From Streptomyces prunicolor NBRC 13075 (lineage in GTDB: Bacteria > Actinomycetota > Actinomycetes > Streptomycetales > Streptomycetaceae): a DNA stretch of 64,000 nt. The DNA is taken from contig NZ_BARF01000025.1 in NCBI RefSeq assembly GCF_000367365.1, positions 62,001 through 126,000 of the forward strand. The letters run 5' to 3'. Positions 17,272 to 25,207 of this stretch are shown piece by piece. A model generated the notes under the pieces. That model was not told the DNA's origin and searched no databases. It saw only the letters and a program-made list of their open reading frames with translations. The first letter of the stretch is position 1. Every line of letters starts with the position of its first letter. Made by a program: the position numbers and the translations under genes.

Positions 17272-18144
17272 GTGAGCGAAGCTCGTTCGGGCACCGGCGC
17301 CGGTGCCCCCACTGTTCTCCGCATGATCCTCGGCCGGCGGCTGCAGGAGCGGCGACAGGGTGCGGGCGTGTCCCTGGAGAACGCCGCCAGGGCCCTGCGG
17401 GTGACCTCCCTGACCATCCGCCGTCTGGAGAAGGCCGAGGTCGGCCTCAAACCGCTCTACGTCGAGAAGCTGCTGGAGACCTACGGCGCCGAACGCCAGG
17501 AGATAGAGGAGTTCGTCGCCCTGGCCGACCGCGCCAACGAGCCCGGCTGGTGGCACGCCTACCGCGATGTGCTGCCGGGCTGGTTCACCGCCTACGTGAG
17601 CCTGGAGACCGGCGCCAAGACCCTCCGTACCTATGAGCCGCACTACGTCACGGGACTCCTGCAGACGTACGACTACGCGCGAGGCGTGCTGAGCGGCGGC
17701 TTCCCGAACGACAACGACGAGGACCTTGAACGGCGGGTGCAGTTACGTCTGCGCCGCCAGAGTCTGCTGGAGAGGCCGGACTCGCCCACGCTGTGGGCGG
17801 TGCTGGAAGAAGCCGTGCTCCACCGGGTGGTGGGCGGGCCCGCGGTGATGCGGGACCAGATAGACCGGCTCCTCGAGGTTTCGGAACTGGACCACGTCAG
17901 TGTCGACATCGTCCCGTTCTCGGCGGGTGCCCACGTCGGGGCGTGCGCACCCTTCACCTATTTCCGGTTCCTGGAACCGGAGCTGCCCGACGTCGTCTAC
18001 AGCGAGATCCTCTCCGCCTCCATGTATCTGGACCAACGGTCCGATGTCGTGGCCCATTTGGAGGCGCACAACAGGATGTCGCTGCTGACCTCGTCCGCGG
18101 ACAGCAAGGCGCTCTTGAACCGCATGCGCAAGGAGTACTCATGA
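17272..18144 (+). CDS. XRE-family regulator with DUF5753 domain
   Basis: A 290-residue protein with an N-terminal XRE HTH (ILGRRLQERRQGAGVSLENA, LRVTSLTIRRLEKAEVGLK) and a C-terminal DUF5753 domain that begins near YEPHYVTGLLQTYDYARGVL and includes VDIVPFSAGAHVGACAPFTYFRF. The start is GTG 17272 after GGAGG at 17261-17265. Its stop overlaps the start of a DUF397 gene by four bases (ATGA). Such regulator/DUF397 pairs are hallmark Streptomyces modules thought to act in morphological differentiation and antibiotic control (for example the BldB/WhiJ-like systems). Specific targets are unknown. Confidence 0.92.
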   Translation: MSEARSGTGAGAPTVLRMILGRRLQERRQGAGVSLENAARALRVTSLTIRRLEKAEVGLKPLYVEKLLETYGAERQEIEEFVALADRANEPGWWHAYRDVLPGWFTAYVSLETGAKTLRTYEPHYVTGLLQTYDYARGVLSGGFPNDNDEDLERRVQLRLRRQSLLERPDSPTLWAVLEEAVLHRVVGGPAVMRDQIDRLLEVSELDHVSVDIVPFSAGAHVGACAPFTYFRFLEPELPDVVYSEILSASMYLDQRSDVVAHLEAHNRMSLLTSSADSKALLNRMRKEYS

Positions 18145-18392
18145 CCACCACGGACGGCAAGGTCTACAACGGGATGCCCGCGTCGAACCTCGGCGAGCAG
18201 GGCTGGGAATGCCCCTGGAGCGGTCCCAACGGAGGTCAGTGCGTGGAGACCAAGCAACTGGCCGACGGGCGCATCGCGTTGCGCCAGTCGACCGATCCCG
18301 CCGGACCCGCTTTGATCTACACGCCCCAGGAGATGGCCGCGTTCGTCGCGGGAGTCAAGCGGGGCCTGGCCGACCATCTGATGGCCGGCTGA
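18141..18392 (+). CDS. DUF397 small protein, partner of the XRE regulator
   Basis: An 83-residue protein with the DUF397 signature: SNLGEQGWECPWSGPNGGQCVETKQL, followed by IALRQSTDPAGPALIYTPQEMAAFVAGVKRG. Proteins of this family work with the cognate XRE-DUF5753 regulator, probably modulating its DNA binding. The ATGA overlap with the preceding gene indicates translational coupling. Confidence 0.92.
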   Translation: MTTTDGKVYNGMPASNLGEQGWECPWSGPNGGQCVETKQLADGRIALRQSTDPAGPALIYTPQEMAAFVAGVKRGLADHLMAG

Positions 18393-18476
18393 ACCAGACC
18401 AAGGGCGTGGGGAATTGGAGCCGGCCCGGCTGCGACCTGCCCGAGACGCCGATGCACACCACTTGAGAGGGAGAGC

Positions 18477-19304
18477 ATGACCAACGCCCACGCCGCGCGG
18501 GACATCGACACCAGCAGGCCGCACTCCGCCCGCATGTACGACTACTACCTGGGCGGCAAGGACCACTTCGAGGTCGACAAGCAGGCAGCGGAGACGGTCG
18601 CGGCGGCCTACCCCGCGATCTTCGTCTGCGCCCGCGAGAACCGCGCGTTCATGCACCGGGCCACCCGTGTCCTCGCACGGGAGCACGGCATCCGCCAGTG
18701 GCTCGACATCGGCACCGGCATCCCCACCGAGCCGAACCTGCACCAGGTCGCCCAGTCCGTGGTGCCCGAGGCCCGGGTGGTCTACGCCGACAACGACCCC
18801 CTGGTCCTCAAGTACGCCGAGCGTCTGATGCGCAGCACCCAGCAGGGCCGCACCACGTACGTCCAGGCGGACGTCAACGACCCCGAGACGCTGCTCAACG
18901 CGCCCCAACTGGCCGAGATACTCGATCTCGACAAGCCGGTCGCACTGTCCCTCAACGCGCTCCTGCACTTCGTCACCGACGCCCAGGACCCGTACGGGCT
19001 CGTGGCCCGCCTGCTGTCGGTTCTCCCTTCGGGCAGCGCCCTGGCCGTGAGTCACTGCACGCCCGACTTCGACCCCACCACCTGGGAGAAGGTGACCTCG
19101 ATCTACAACAATGCCGGGACACCGGTGCAGTTCCGCTCCCAGAAGGACGTCTCCCGCTTCTTCACCGGGCTCGAACTGCTCGACCCCGGCATCGCCGTCG
19201 GCCATCGCTGGCGCCCCGATGCCGCCGCCGAGGACGCCGCCACGACGGAGCCGCCCACGGACGCCGAGGTCAGCCTGTGGACCGGGGTGGGCATCAAGCC
19301 GTAG
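18477..19304 (+). CDS. SAM-dependent methyltransferase, PF04672 (DUF574) family
   Basis: A 275-residue protein with the family N-terminus TSRPHSARMYDYYLGGKDHFEVDKQA, the SAM site WLDIGTGIPTEPNLHQVAQ with VVYADNDPLVL and YVQADV, the ALLHFVTDAQDPYGLVARL helix and the end EVSLWTGVGIKP. The ATG follows GAGAGGGAGA at ideal spacing. It lies 84 bases after the DUF397 stop and may belong to the same transcript. The family is highly amplified in Streptomyces and its substrates are not known. It is a paralogue of the 14238-15050 protein. Confidence 0.9.
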   Translation: MTNAHAARDIDTSRPHSARMYDYYLGGKDHFEVDKQAAETVAAAYPAIFVCARENRAFMHRATRVLAREHGIRQWLDIGTGIPTEPNLHQVAQSVVPEARVVYADNDPLVLKYAERLMRSTQQGRTTYVQADVNDPETLLNAPQLAEILDLDKPVALSLNALLHFVTDAQDPYGLVARLLSVLPSGSALAVSHCTPDFDPTTWEKVTSIYNNAGTPVQFRSQKDVSRFFTGLELLDPGIAVGHRWRPDAAAEDAATTEPPTDAEVSLWTGVGIKP

Positions 19305-19344
19305 ACCCGTCGCATGACGCAGGCGACGTTACGTGCGGGAAACC

Positions 19345-19374
19345 TTGACGATGGCGGTGCCGGATGCCACGATT
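19345..19374 (+). promoter_or_regulatory. Candidate promoter for the GH5 glycosidase gene
   Basis: TTGACG at 19345-19350 looks like a -35 element, with ACGATT or CACGAT 17-18 bases later as a weak -10. The first LacI-type operator begins 41 bp from the -35 start, almost the same distance as in the ABC operon promoter at 57626. The 370-base stretch 19305-19675 contains no credible gene. Confidence 0.45.
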
Positions 19375-19385
19375 CCGGCGCCGCC

Positions 19386-19401
19386 ATGTTTGCGTAAACA
19401 T
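19386..19401. promoter_or_regulatory. LacI-type operator 1 upstream of the GH5 gene
   Basis: ATGTTTGCGTAAACAT, a 16-bp palindrome with one symmetry mismatch and the central CG characteristic of LacI-family sites. It differs by one base from the operator upstream of the sugar ABC operon at 57668-57683. Confidence 0.75.
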
Positions 19402-19452
19402 ATCGACGGACCAGCTCGGCCAAGGGATTCGGCCTGCGATTCCGCCGCAGGA

Positions 19453-19466
19453 TGTTTACGTAAACA
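19453..19466. promoter_or_regulatory. LacI-type operator 2 upstream of the GH5 gene
   Basis: TGTTTACGTAAACA, a perfect 14-bp palindrome identical to the core of the ABC operon operator. Its centre is 66 bp from that of operator 1, so looping or co-operative repression is possible. Confidence 0.75.
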
Positions 19467-19675
19467 CCGCGTCTCGGCCGGTGGAGGAGGGAGAACTGGA
19501 GGCTCCCGGCGAGCAGGGCCCACCGTGCCCGTACTCCCCCAACACCACCGAGCCCACCGGGACTTGGGACGACGAGCCGACGTCATCCGACCCGCCCGGT
19601 ATCCGTTCCGACGGCCGCTCAGCCGCGCGCAGGCCTCGCCATGCGCGGAGTCGCCATTCCTGAAAGGGCAAGTCG

Positions 19676-20719
19676 ATGCGCACCATCCCCGCCAGAACCC
19701 GTCTGCGGGCCACCTTCGTGGCCGTCGCGATCGCCGCGGTCACCGGCACCACGCTGGCCGGCAGCCCCGCCTCCGCCGCGCCGAGCCCGAACACGTCCCA
19801 GTTCAAGGGCGTCAACTGGGCGGACCCGCGCGACAATTACGCCGACGACCCGGTCGTCCTGTCCGGCCTGTCGCTCTCCGACAACTACGCCCAGACGTAC
19901 GCCAAGGCGACCCGGGTGATCGCGGCGTTCCGCGCCAACCTCGGTGCCAACACGGTGCGGCTGCCCATCAACCCGTACACGGTGAACGGCAGTTACTGGA
20001 AGTCCTACCGCGGGGTGATCGACGCGGCGACGGCGCAGGGGTTCAAGGTCATCGTCTCGTACTGGGAGGGGACGGGCGCCAACAAGGACGGCTTCATCGA
20101 CGACCCCGCCACGTACTGGCCCATGTGGAACACCGTGGTCAAGGCGTACCAGCACAACCAGCGCGTCTACTTCGAGCCGATGAACGAGCCGCACGGCTAC
20201 ACCGACGCCGAGTGGGCCGACCTCGCCGCCAAGTGGCTGGACACCTACTCCAAGGTGCCGCGCAACCGCGTCTTCGTCAGCGGCGCCGGCTACAACGACC
20301 ACGTCACCACGGTCTGCGCCGACCCGCGTCTGAAGGGCACGTACCTCTCCCTGCACCACTACGGCTTCTGGAAGGACTACGCGACCTACGACCAGTGGGT
20401 GAGCGACCTCAAGGTGCGCCTCGGCGACTGCGCGAACCGCACCGTGGCCGACGAGTTCGGCGCCCCGATGACCACGGGCCTGAACTACAACGTGCCGACG
20501 CCCGCCGACAACTCGGTCAACTTCATCCAGGCCGACACCGACGTCTTCCGTGAACTCGGCATGGGCTCCGTCTACTGGCCCGGTCTGCGCACCGACGACA
20601 CGTACTCGATCCAGAAGCTCATCGGCGACGCGGCCCGCCCCTGGCTGGTCACCACCAACCAGTCCGGCGCCGACCGCCTGGCCTGGGCCTGGGGCCGCGG
20701 CAAGCCCGTGAAGTCCTGA
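19676..20719 (+). CDS. Secreted glycoside hydrolase family 5 endo-glycosidase
   Basis: A 347-residue secreted enzyme: Sec signal peptide of about 34 residues (RTRLRATFVAVAIAAVTGTT, ending ASA-A) and a TIM-barrel GH5 domain. Landmarks are GVNWADPRDNY, ANTVRLPINPYTVNG, acid/base Glu171 in NEPHG, SLHHYGFW and nucleophile Glu260 in ADEFGAP. No carbohydrate-binding module is present. GH5 covers cellulases, mannanases and also endo-beta-1,6-galactanases from Streptomyces. Since its promoter carries the same operators as a GH42 beta-galactosidase operon, a beta-galactan substrate is a reasonable inference, but cellulosic or mannan substrates remain possible. Confidence 0.88.
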   Translation: MRTIPARTRLRATFVAVAIAAVTGTTLAGSPASAAPSPNTSQFKGVNWADPRDNYADDPVVLSGLSLSDNYAQTYAKATRVIAAFRANLGANTVRLPINPYTVNGSYWKSYRGVIDAATAQGFKVIVSYWEGTGANKDGFIDDPATYWPMWNTVVKAYQHNQRVYFEPMNEPHGYTDAEWADLAAKWLDTYSKVPRNRVFVSGAGYNDHVTTVCADPRLKGTYLSLHHYGFWKDYATYDQWVSDLKVRLGDCANRTVADEFGAPMTTGLNYNVPTPADNSVNFIQADTDVFRELGMGSVYWPGLRTDDTYSIQKLIGDAARPWLVTTNQSGADRLAWAWGRGKPVKS

Positions 20720-20750
20720 ACCGGCGCACCGGTCCGGTGCGTTGAACCAA

Positions 20751-20804
20751 TGCCCTGATCCGTGTCTCCCGTGCAACGGGGGAACGGGGGAACGGATCAG
20801 GGCA
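20751..20804. terminator. Bidirectional terminator between GH5 and NTF2-like genes
   Basis: TGCCCTGATCCGT (20751-20763) pairs exactly with ACGGATCAGGGCA (20792-20804); a smaller CCCGT/ACGGG hairpin lies in the loop and TTTT follows. It serves the two convergent genes. Confidence 0.75.
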
Positions 20805-20818
20805 CTTTTGCATACGGG

Positions 20819-21244
20819 TCAGGCGTCCCCCGCCTTGACGGCGGTCACCTGACGCATTTCCGAGATCCTGCCGTCGGTGACGGAGAAGATCGCGATCACA
20901 CGGAATTCCTGCCGCTGGGCGTCTCCCTCGTCCGCGGCACCTTCGTGCTGTCGCCCGCGGATCAGGATGTCGTACTCGATGACGACTTCGTCTCCCGACT
21001 CCAGGTAGGTGTGGAACGGCTCCCGGATCTCCACCTCTTCGTATTGCTGGGGATAGATCCCGAAGTGCTTCCGCAGCTCCTCGATGCCGGACGCCTTGAC
21101 CTGACCGCAGGTGACGATGCGTGCGTCAGCTGCCCAGAATCGGTGAATCTCGTCGAGGGTGCCGTGATTCTCGGCGCCGGACAGGCCGGATATCCACGCG
21201 TACATGCCGTGGAAAAAATCCCGATAGCGCACATTCACGTCCAT
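20819..21244 (-). CDS. SnoaL/NTF2-like fold protein
   Basis: A 141-residue single-domain protein from ATG 21244 (MDVNVRYRDFFHGMYAWISGL) with the alpha+beta-barrel pattern of SnoaL-like or ketosteroid-isomerase-like proteins: GTLDEIHRFWAADARIVTCGQ, GIEELRKHFGIYP and the strands EVEIREPFHTYLESGDEVVIEYD. Such small folds act as isomerases, cyclases or binding proteins; no catalytic set can be named here. It is divergent from an SDR gene, and four operator-like repeats lie between the two starts, so both are probably controlled together. Confidence 0.72.
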   Translation of the reverse strand: MDVNVRYRDFFHGMYAWISGLSGAENHGTLDEIHRFWAADARIVTCGQVKASGIEELRKHFGIYPQQYEEVEIREPFHTYLESGDEVVIEYDILIRGRQHEGAADEGDAQRQEFRVIAIFSVTDGRISEMRQVTAVKAGDA

Positions 21245-21277
21245 TTCCGGGAATGATCCTTTCGCACAAAATTCACC

Positions 21278-21390
21278 TTGGTCGCCGACCAGGACCGTAC
21301 CGCACCGCTTGGTCACCGCACAAGGGATTCATTCCGGGTTGACATCTTGGTCACTGACCAAGTTAACTGGTCATGTTGGTCACTGAACAA
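21278..21390. promoter_or_regulatory. Four TTGGTCA-N-TGACCAA type operators
   Basis: Copies are TTGGTCGCCGACCAG (21278-21292), TTGGTCACCGCACAA (21309-21323), TTGGTCACTGACCAA (21347-21361, perfect) and TTGGTCACTGAACAA (21376-21390). They fill the gap between the divergent NTF2-like and SDR genes. The same 15-mer overlaps the start codon of the TetR gene at 25162, which marks that protein as the likely binder. Confidence 0.75.
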
Positions 21391-21414
21391 GAACATATGC
21401 CCAGGAGGAACATC

Positions 21415-22227
21415 ATGGCGAAGACGTGGTTCATCACCGGAGCCTCGAAGGGATTCGGCCGGGAGTGGGCGGAAGCCGCGCTCGAACGGGGCGACCGGGT
21501 CGCGGCGACCAGCCGTTCCGCGGCCGCCTTCGACGACCTGGTCGAGAAGTACGGCGACGCGGTGCTGCCGCTGCGCGTCGACGTCGCCGACCGCACGGCC
21601 GCGTTCGAGGCCGTGCAGCAGGCGATCGACACGTTCGGCGAGCTTGACGTCGTCATCAACAACGCGGGCTACGGCCTGTTCGGCATGGTCGAGGAGGTGT
21701 CCGAGCAGCAGGCCCGCGACCAGATCGAGATCAATGTGTTCGGCGCGCTCTGGGTCACCCAGGCGGTGCTCCCCCACCTCCGCGCCCGCGGCTCCGGCCA
21801 CATCATCCAGGTGTCGTCCATCGCCGGCCTCACCTCGCTGCCCGGACTCGGCATCTACCACGCCTCCAAGTTCGCCCTGGAAGGCTTCACCGCGAGCCTC
21901 GCCGCCGAGGTGAAGGGCTTCGGCATCAAGGTCACCCTGGTCGAGCCGGCCGGGTACGCCACCGAATGGGCGGGGCCCTCCGCGGTGCAGACCGAACGCC
22001 TTCCGGCCTACGACGACTTCCGTGCCGCCATGTCGGGCATCTCCTCCCGGCGCGGCGACCCGAGCGCGACGCGGGCGGCGATTCTCACCGTGGTCGACGC
22101 GCAGCAGCCGCCCCTGCGGATCTTCTTCGGTGACGGCCCGCTGGAAAGGATCACCAAGGAGTACGAGGCGCGGCTCGACGAGTGGCGGAACTGGGACGAG
22201 GTGTCAAAGGCCGCGTTCGGTTCCTGA
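21415..22227 (+). CDS. Short-chain dehydrogenase/reductase (SDR)
   Basis: A 270-residue classical SDR: TGASKGFG cofactor motif, NNAGYG, catalytic Tyr/Lys in YHASK, and EPAGYATEW in the substrate loop. The start is ATG 21415 with AGGAGG at 21403-21408; a longer in-frame start overlaps the operators. The last 60 residues (LRIFFGDGPLERITKEYEARLDEW) resemble those of SDRs annotated only as oxidoreductases. Its promoter holds four candidate TetR operators, so expression is probably induced by a ligand of the TetR encoded 3 kb downstream. Confidence 0.9.
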   Translation: MAKTWFITGASKGFGREWAEAALERGDRVAATSRSAAAFDDLVEKYGDAVLPLRVDVADRTAAFEAVQQAIDTFGELDVVINNAGYGLFGMVEEVSEQQARDQIEINVFGALWVTQAVLPHLRARGSGHIIQVSSIAGLTSLPGLGIYHASKFALEGFTASLAAEVKGFGIKVTLVEPAGYATEWAGPSAVQTERLPAYDDFRAAMSGISSRRGDPSATRAAILTVVDAQQPPLRIFFGDGPLERITKEYEARLDEWRNWDEVSKAAFGS

Positions 22228-22339
22228 GGCGCGACGGCACAGTCTCGATCAGAGTGCGGAAAGCGGTATGAGCTCGTCACACGATCTCGTTGAGGTGTCC
22301 CGCCCATGACCCGCCGACCCGTCCGCCGGGAACAAGGAG

Positions 22340-22783
22340 TCAGTCCGGGGGCAGGTCGATGAGCAGGCGGATACCGTCGATCAACGCTTGCGCCTGCTCC
22401 TCGGGCCAGTCCGCGATCCGGTCCGCGAGGTGCCGGGTCAAGGCGTTGCGGAGCACGGTGACTGCCGCGCGGCCCTCGGGGGTCAAGTTGAGCAGGGTGG
22501 CCCGGCGGTCGCGGGGGTCGGGACTGCGCTCGAGCAGGCCCGCGGCTTCGAGTCGGTCGGCATAGCGGCTTGCGCCGGATCGGTCGATACCGACCTCGTC
22601 GGCCAGCCGCGCCGCCGACTGCGGTCCGAGCCGGGCCAGGCCACTGAGCACCGGGTAGGTCTGACGGTCGACACCCGCCGGTGCCGAGTCGAGGATCGCG
22701 TCGTAGAGCGCGCTCCGGTTGCGCCGCAGCAGCAACTGTCCCAGTGCTTGCTCCAGGTCCCGCGCCAAGCCCGTGTTCGCCAT
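22340..22783 (-). CDS. MarR-family transcriptional regulator
   Basis: A 147-residue MarR protein from ATG 22783 (MANTGLARDLEQALGQLLLRR). The winged HTH is LGPQSAARLADEVGIDRSGASRYADRLEAAGLLER, followed by the wing SPDPRDRRATLLNLTPEG and a C-terminal dimerisation helix. It is divergent from an MFS transporter gene with a paired palindrome between, so it probably represses the transporter and itself. The ligand is unknown. Confidence 0.9.
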   Translation of the reverse strand: MANTGLARDLEQALGQLLLRRNRSALYDAILDSAPAGVDRQTYPVLSGLARLGPQSAARLADEVGIDRSGASRYADRLEAAGLLERSPDPRDRRATLLNLTPEGRAAVTVLRNALTRHLADRIADWPEEQAQALIDGIRLLIDLPPD

Positions 22784-22796
22784 CCACCAATAATAC

Positions 22797-22845
22797 GTGC
22801 GAAACGCACGCATCGAGCGTATGTTGTTGCGTGCAAATCGCACGC
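22797..22845. promoter_or_regulatory. Paired MarR-type operator
   Basis: GTGCGAAACGCAC (22797-22809) and GTGCAAATCGCAC (22831-22843) share the form GTGC-N5-GCAC and extended flanks (CGTGC...GCACGC). They are 34 bp apart and lie just upstream of the MarR start. Confidence 0.7.
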
Positions 22846-22863
22846 ATCTTCCTGGGGGCTCTC

Positions 22864-23028
22864 ATGGGCACAGGTCGCCTGCCGACCCTGCGGATCATGC
22901 GGATCATCGGGCAGCCGGACGACGCCGCAGTCGACATCGCGCGCTACGCCGGCCTCGTGACACCGACCGGCGCGGGCGGGGTTGTTGAGCGACTGACCGG
23001 CATGCGGCGGACCGAGGGGGCACGGTGA
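22864..23028 (+). CDS. Possible 54-residue leader ORF before the MFS gene
   Basis: An ATG at 22864 opens a 54-codon frame (MGTGRLPTLRIMRIIG to TGMRRTEGAR) ending in a TGA that overlaps the GTG/ATG start of the transporter. It lies directly after the MarR operators and so at the head of the transporter mRNA. No family is recognised; it may be a coupling leader or a chance frame. Confidence 0.3.
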   Translation: MGTGRLPTLRIMRIIGQPDDAAVDIARYAGLVTPTGAGGVVERLTGMRRTEGAR

Positions 23029-24482
23029 TGGCCGAGAGGCATCGCAGCGCGCTGATCGGGCCGGTGCTGGTGCTGGCCACGCTGGTCTCCAGCATCATCA
23101 GCTCGTTCGGTGCTCCGCTGATCCCCACGGTTGCCCGCGAGTTTCATGAGTCCCTGAGCACGGCGCAGTGGTCGCTGACCGTGGCGCTGCTGGTCGGCGC
23201 GGTGAGTTCCCCGGTCCTGGGCCGGCTCGGCGACGGCCCGCGGCGGCGCGTGACGCTGCTCGGCGGCCTGGCGGTGGTCACGGCGGGCGGTGCCGCGGCC
23301 GCGCTGGCAGGCGGCCTGGGCATGTTGCTCGTCGGCCGCGGACTGCAAGGCGTCGGGCTCGGGCTGGCGCCGTTGGCGATGGCCACCGCCCGGGACGAAC
23401 TGCCCCAGGCCAAGGTCGCGCCGATGATCGCCCTGTTGTCGGTATCGGCGGGGGCCGGCCTCGGTGCCGGATACCCGATCAGCGGGGTGCTCGCCGGGGC
23501 ATGGGGACTGGCGGGCGCGTACTGGTTCGGCACGATCGTGTCGGGCCTGGCATTGATCTGTGTCGCCGCAGTCGTACCGCCGAGCGCGGGACGCGGCGAC
23601 CCTGACCGGCTCGACCGGGTCGGCGCCGTGCTGCTCGCGCCGGCGCTGGTCACCACACTGGTCGCAGTGGCGGAGGGAACACAGTGGGGCTGGGGTTCAC
23701 CGACGATCATCGGCCTACTGGCCGCCGGGGCAGTGCTCTTCACGGTGTGGGTCGTGCAGCAGCTGCGCACCGAGAACCCGCTGGTGCAGCTGCGCCTGCT
23801 GCGCCATCCCTCCGTGCTCTCCGCCAATGCCTGCGCCCTGGTGCTCGGCGTCGCGATGTACATGATGCTTTCGGGGGTGACGGAGTTCGTACAGTCCCCG
23901 CGCTCGGGCGGATTCGGGTTCTCCGCATCGGCCGTCGTGGCCGGCCTCGTCCTCATCCCCCTGTCCTTCTTCATGCTGACCAGCTCCCGCGCCCTGCCCA
24001 CCCTGGTGTCCCGCACAGGGATCCGGGCAGTGCTGGCGCTGGGCTGCCTCATATCCGCACTGGGCTGCGGATTCTTCGCCGTCTTCCACGGCGCCCTGTG
24101 GCAGGCCTTCGTCATGACAGGTGTCCTGGGAGTGGGACTGGGCACCACCTTCGCCGCGATTCCCGGTGTGATCGTGCAAGCGATCCCCGCCCGGGAGACC
24201 GGCAGCGCCCTGGGCTTCTACCAGGTGGTCCGCTTCACCGGCTTCTCCCTGGGCAGCGCACTCGCCGCCACCGTCCTGGCCGCTCACATCGGCGACAACG
24301 GCCAACCCACGGTGGGTGGTTACACCCTGGTGCTGTGGATCTCCGCCGGCTTCTGTGCCCTCGCAGCCGCCCTCGCCTGGTTCCTGCCCGCCCGATCCAC
24401 CCGGCTCCCGCCCGCGGAGCGCCTGGCCGCCGAGGAGACCCGGCTGGTGGAACAGACCGACGGCGACGACCTCTCAGCGTAG
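23025..24482 (+). CDS. MFS transporter
   Basis: A membrane protein of about 485 residues with 12-14 hydrophobic segments. The first half shows the MFS signature GRLGDGPRRRVTLLGGL (motif A) and GRGLQGVGLGLAPLAMATAR, then SAGAGLGAGYPISGVL, a variant of the antiporter motif C. The second half includes GVTEFVQSPRSGGFGFSASAVVAGL and RETGSALGFYQVVRFTGFSLGSAL, resembling actinomycete DHA-type exporters. The start is GTG 23025 or ATG 23028. The divergent MarR regulator suggests substrate-induced efflux; the substrate is unknown. Confidence 0.88.
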   Translation: MMAERHRSALIGPVLVLATLVSSIISSFGAPLIPTVAREFHESLSTAQWSLTVALLVGAVSSPVLGRLGDGPRRRVTLLGGLAVVTAGGAAAALAGGLGMLLVGRGLQGVGLGLAPLAMATARDELPQAKVAPMIALLSVSAGAGLGAGYPISGVLAGAWGLAGAYWFGTIVSGLALICVAAVVPPSAGRGDPDRLDRVGAVLLAPALVTTLVAVAEGTQWGWGSPTIIGLLAAGAVLFTVWVVQQLRTENPLVQLRLLRHPSVLSANACALVLGVAMYMMLSGVTEFVQSPRSGGFGFSASAVVAGLVLIPLSFFMLTSSRALPTLVSRTGIRAVLALGCLISALGCGFFAVFHGALWQAFVMTGVLGVGLGTTFAAIPGVIVQAIPARETGSALGFYQVVRFTGFSLGSALAATVLAAHIGDNGQPTVGGYTLVLWISAGFCALAAALAWFLPARSTRLPPAERLAAEETRLVEQTDGDDLSA

Positions 24483-24508
24483 ACACCCCATTGCACCCCG
24501 ACCCACCC

Positions 24509-25162
24509 TCAACTCGCAGCGTGAGGTCGCGGTTTGGTGGTCGGGGCCGACTGGAGGATCTGCTCGATTCCGAAGTCGAAGCGCTCGCTGTAGTCGATCG
24601 AGACGTAGTCCTCCAGCACTGAATGGAGGCCGGGGAAACACCGCTCGTCCACCGATTCCCGCAGCCGATCGTGGAGCTCGGCAGGTGTCGCCTGTTCTTC
24701 CTGAACAAGCCCGAGCGTGAAATAGAAAAGGCTCCAGGACGTCCACGCGGCCGATTTGCGGGTGGGGCAGCCTTCGAAGAGGACTGTCACCACCCGCTCG
24801 GAAAAGGCCAACGTGTTCGGTTCGACGGGAAAGGTCCCGGCGACGAGCAGGGCGCCGTCCCGGTGTCCGAGCATCGCTCGCCTCAACCGCCGCAACAGTT
24901 CGGCCACTTGCTCGCGCCAGTCTCCGGGCAGATTCTCCAGGTCGACCTCGCCCATGATGGATTCCGCCATCAGACCGAGCAGCCGATCCTTGGTCCGGAT
25001 GTGCCACATGACCGTGTTCATCCGAACGTTGAGTTCGGCTGCCACCGCGCGAGCGGAGAGTTTGGCGATGCCGTCCCGTTGCAGGACGACGAATGCGGCC
25101 TCGACCACACGGTCGAGTGTGATGCCGACCTTGGTCGTGGCGGCGCCTGGCGTCTTGGTCAC
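24509..25162 (-). CDS. TetR-family regulator with TetR_C-like domain
   Basis: A 217-residue protein from GTG 25162 (VTKTPGAATTKVG). The HTH is RVVEAAFVVLQRDGIAKLSARAVAAELNVR with the recognition part NTVMWHIRTKDRLLGLMAE; the ligand domain matches the TetR/TetR_C_1 class (LENLPGDWREQVAELLRRLRRAML, LFYFTLGLVQEEQAT). An operator-like palindrome overlaps the start codon. Four copies of the same palindrome lie between the NTF2-like and SDR genes at 21.3 kb, which makes those genes the best candidate targets. It converges with the MFS gene, 26 bases apart. Confidence 0.9.
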   Translation of the reverse strand: MTKTPGAATTKVGITLDRVVEAAFVVLQRDGIAKLSARAVAAELNVRMNTVMWHIRTKDRLLGLMAESIMGEVDLENLPGDWREQVAELLRRLRRAMLGHRDGALLVAGTFPVEPNTLAFSERVVTVLFEGCPTRKSAAWTSWSLFYFTLGLVQEEQATPAELHDRLRESVDERCFPGLHSVLEDYVSIDYSERFDFGIEQILQSAPTTKPRPHAAS

Positions 25163-25169
25163 CGATCAA
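25155..25169. promoter_or_regulatory. Autoregulatory TetR operator overlapping the start codon
   Basis: TTGGTCACCGATCAA matches the four sites at 21278-21390 and covers the GTG start at 25160-25162, so bound repressor would block its own expression. Confidence 0.7.
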
Positions 25170-25207
25170 TGCTACCGGGGCCACTGCTCACCGGTGGAAG
25201 CTGGGGC

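Noticed and set aside
19364..19663. 99-codon plus-strand frame upstream of the GH5 gene
   Set aside because: It runs through both LacI-type operators, lacks a ribosome-binding site and has no coding bias; the stretch is better explained as a promoter region.
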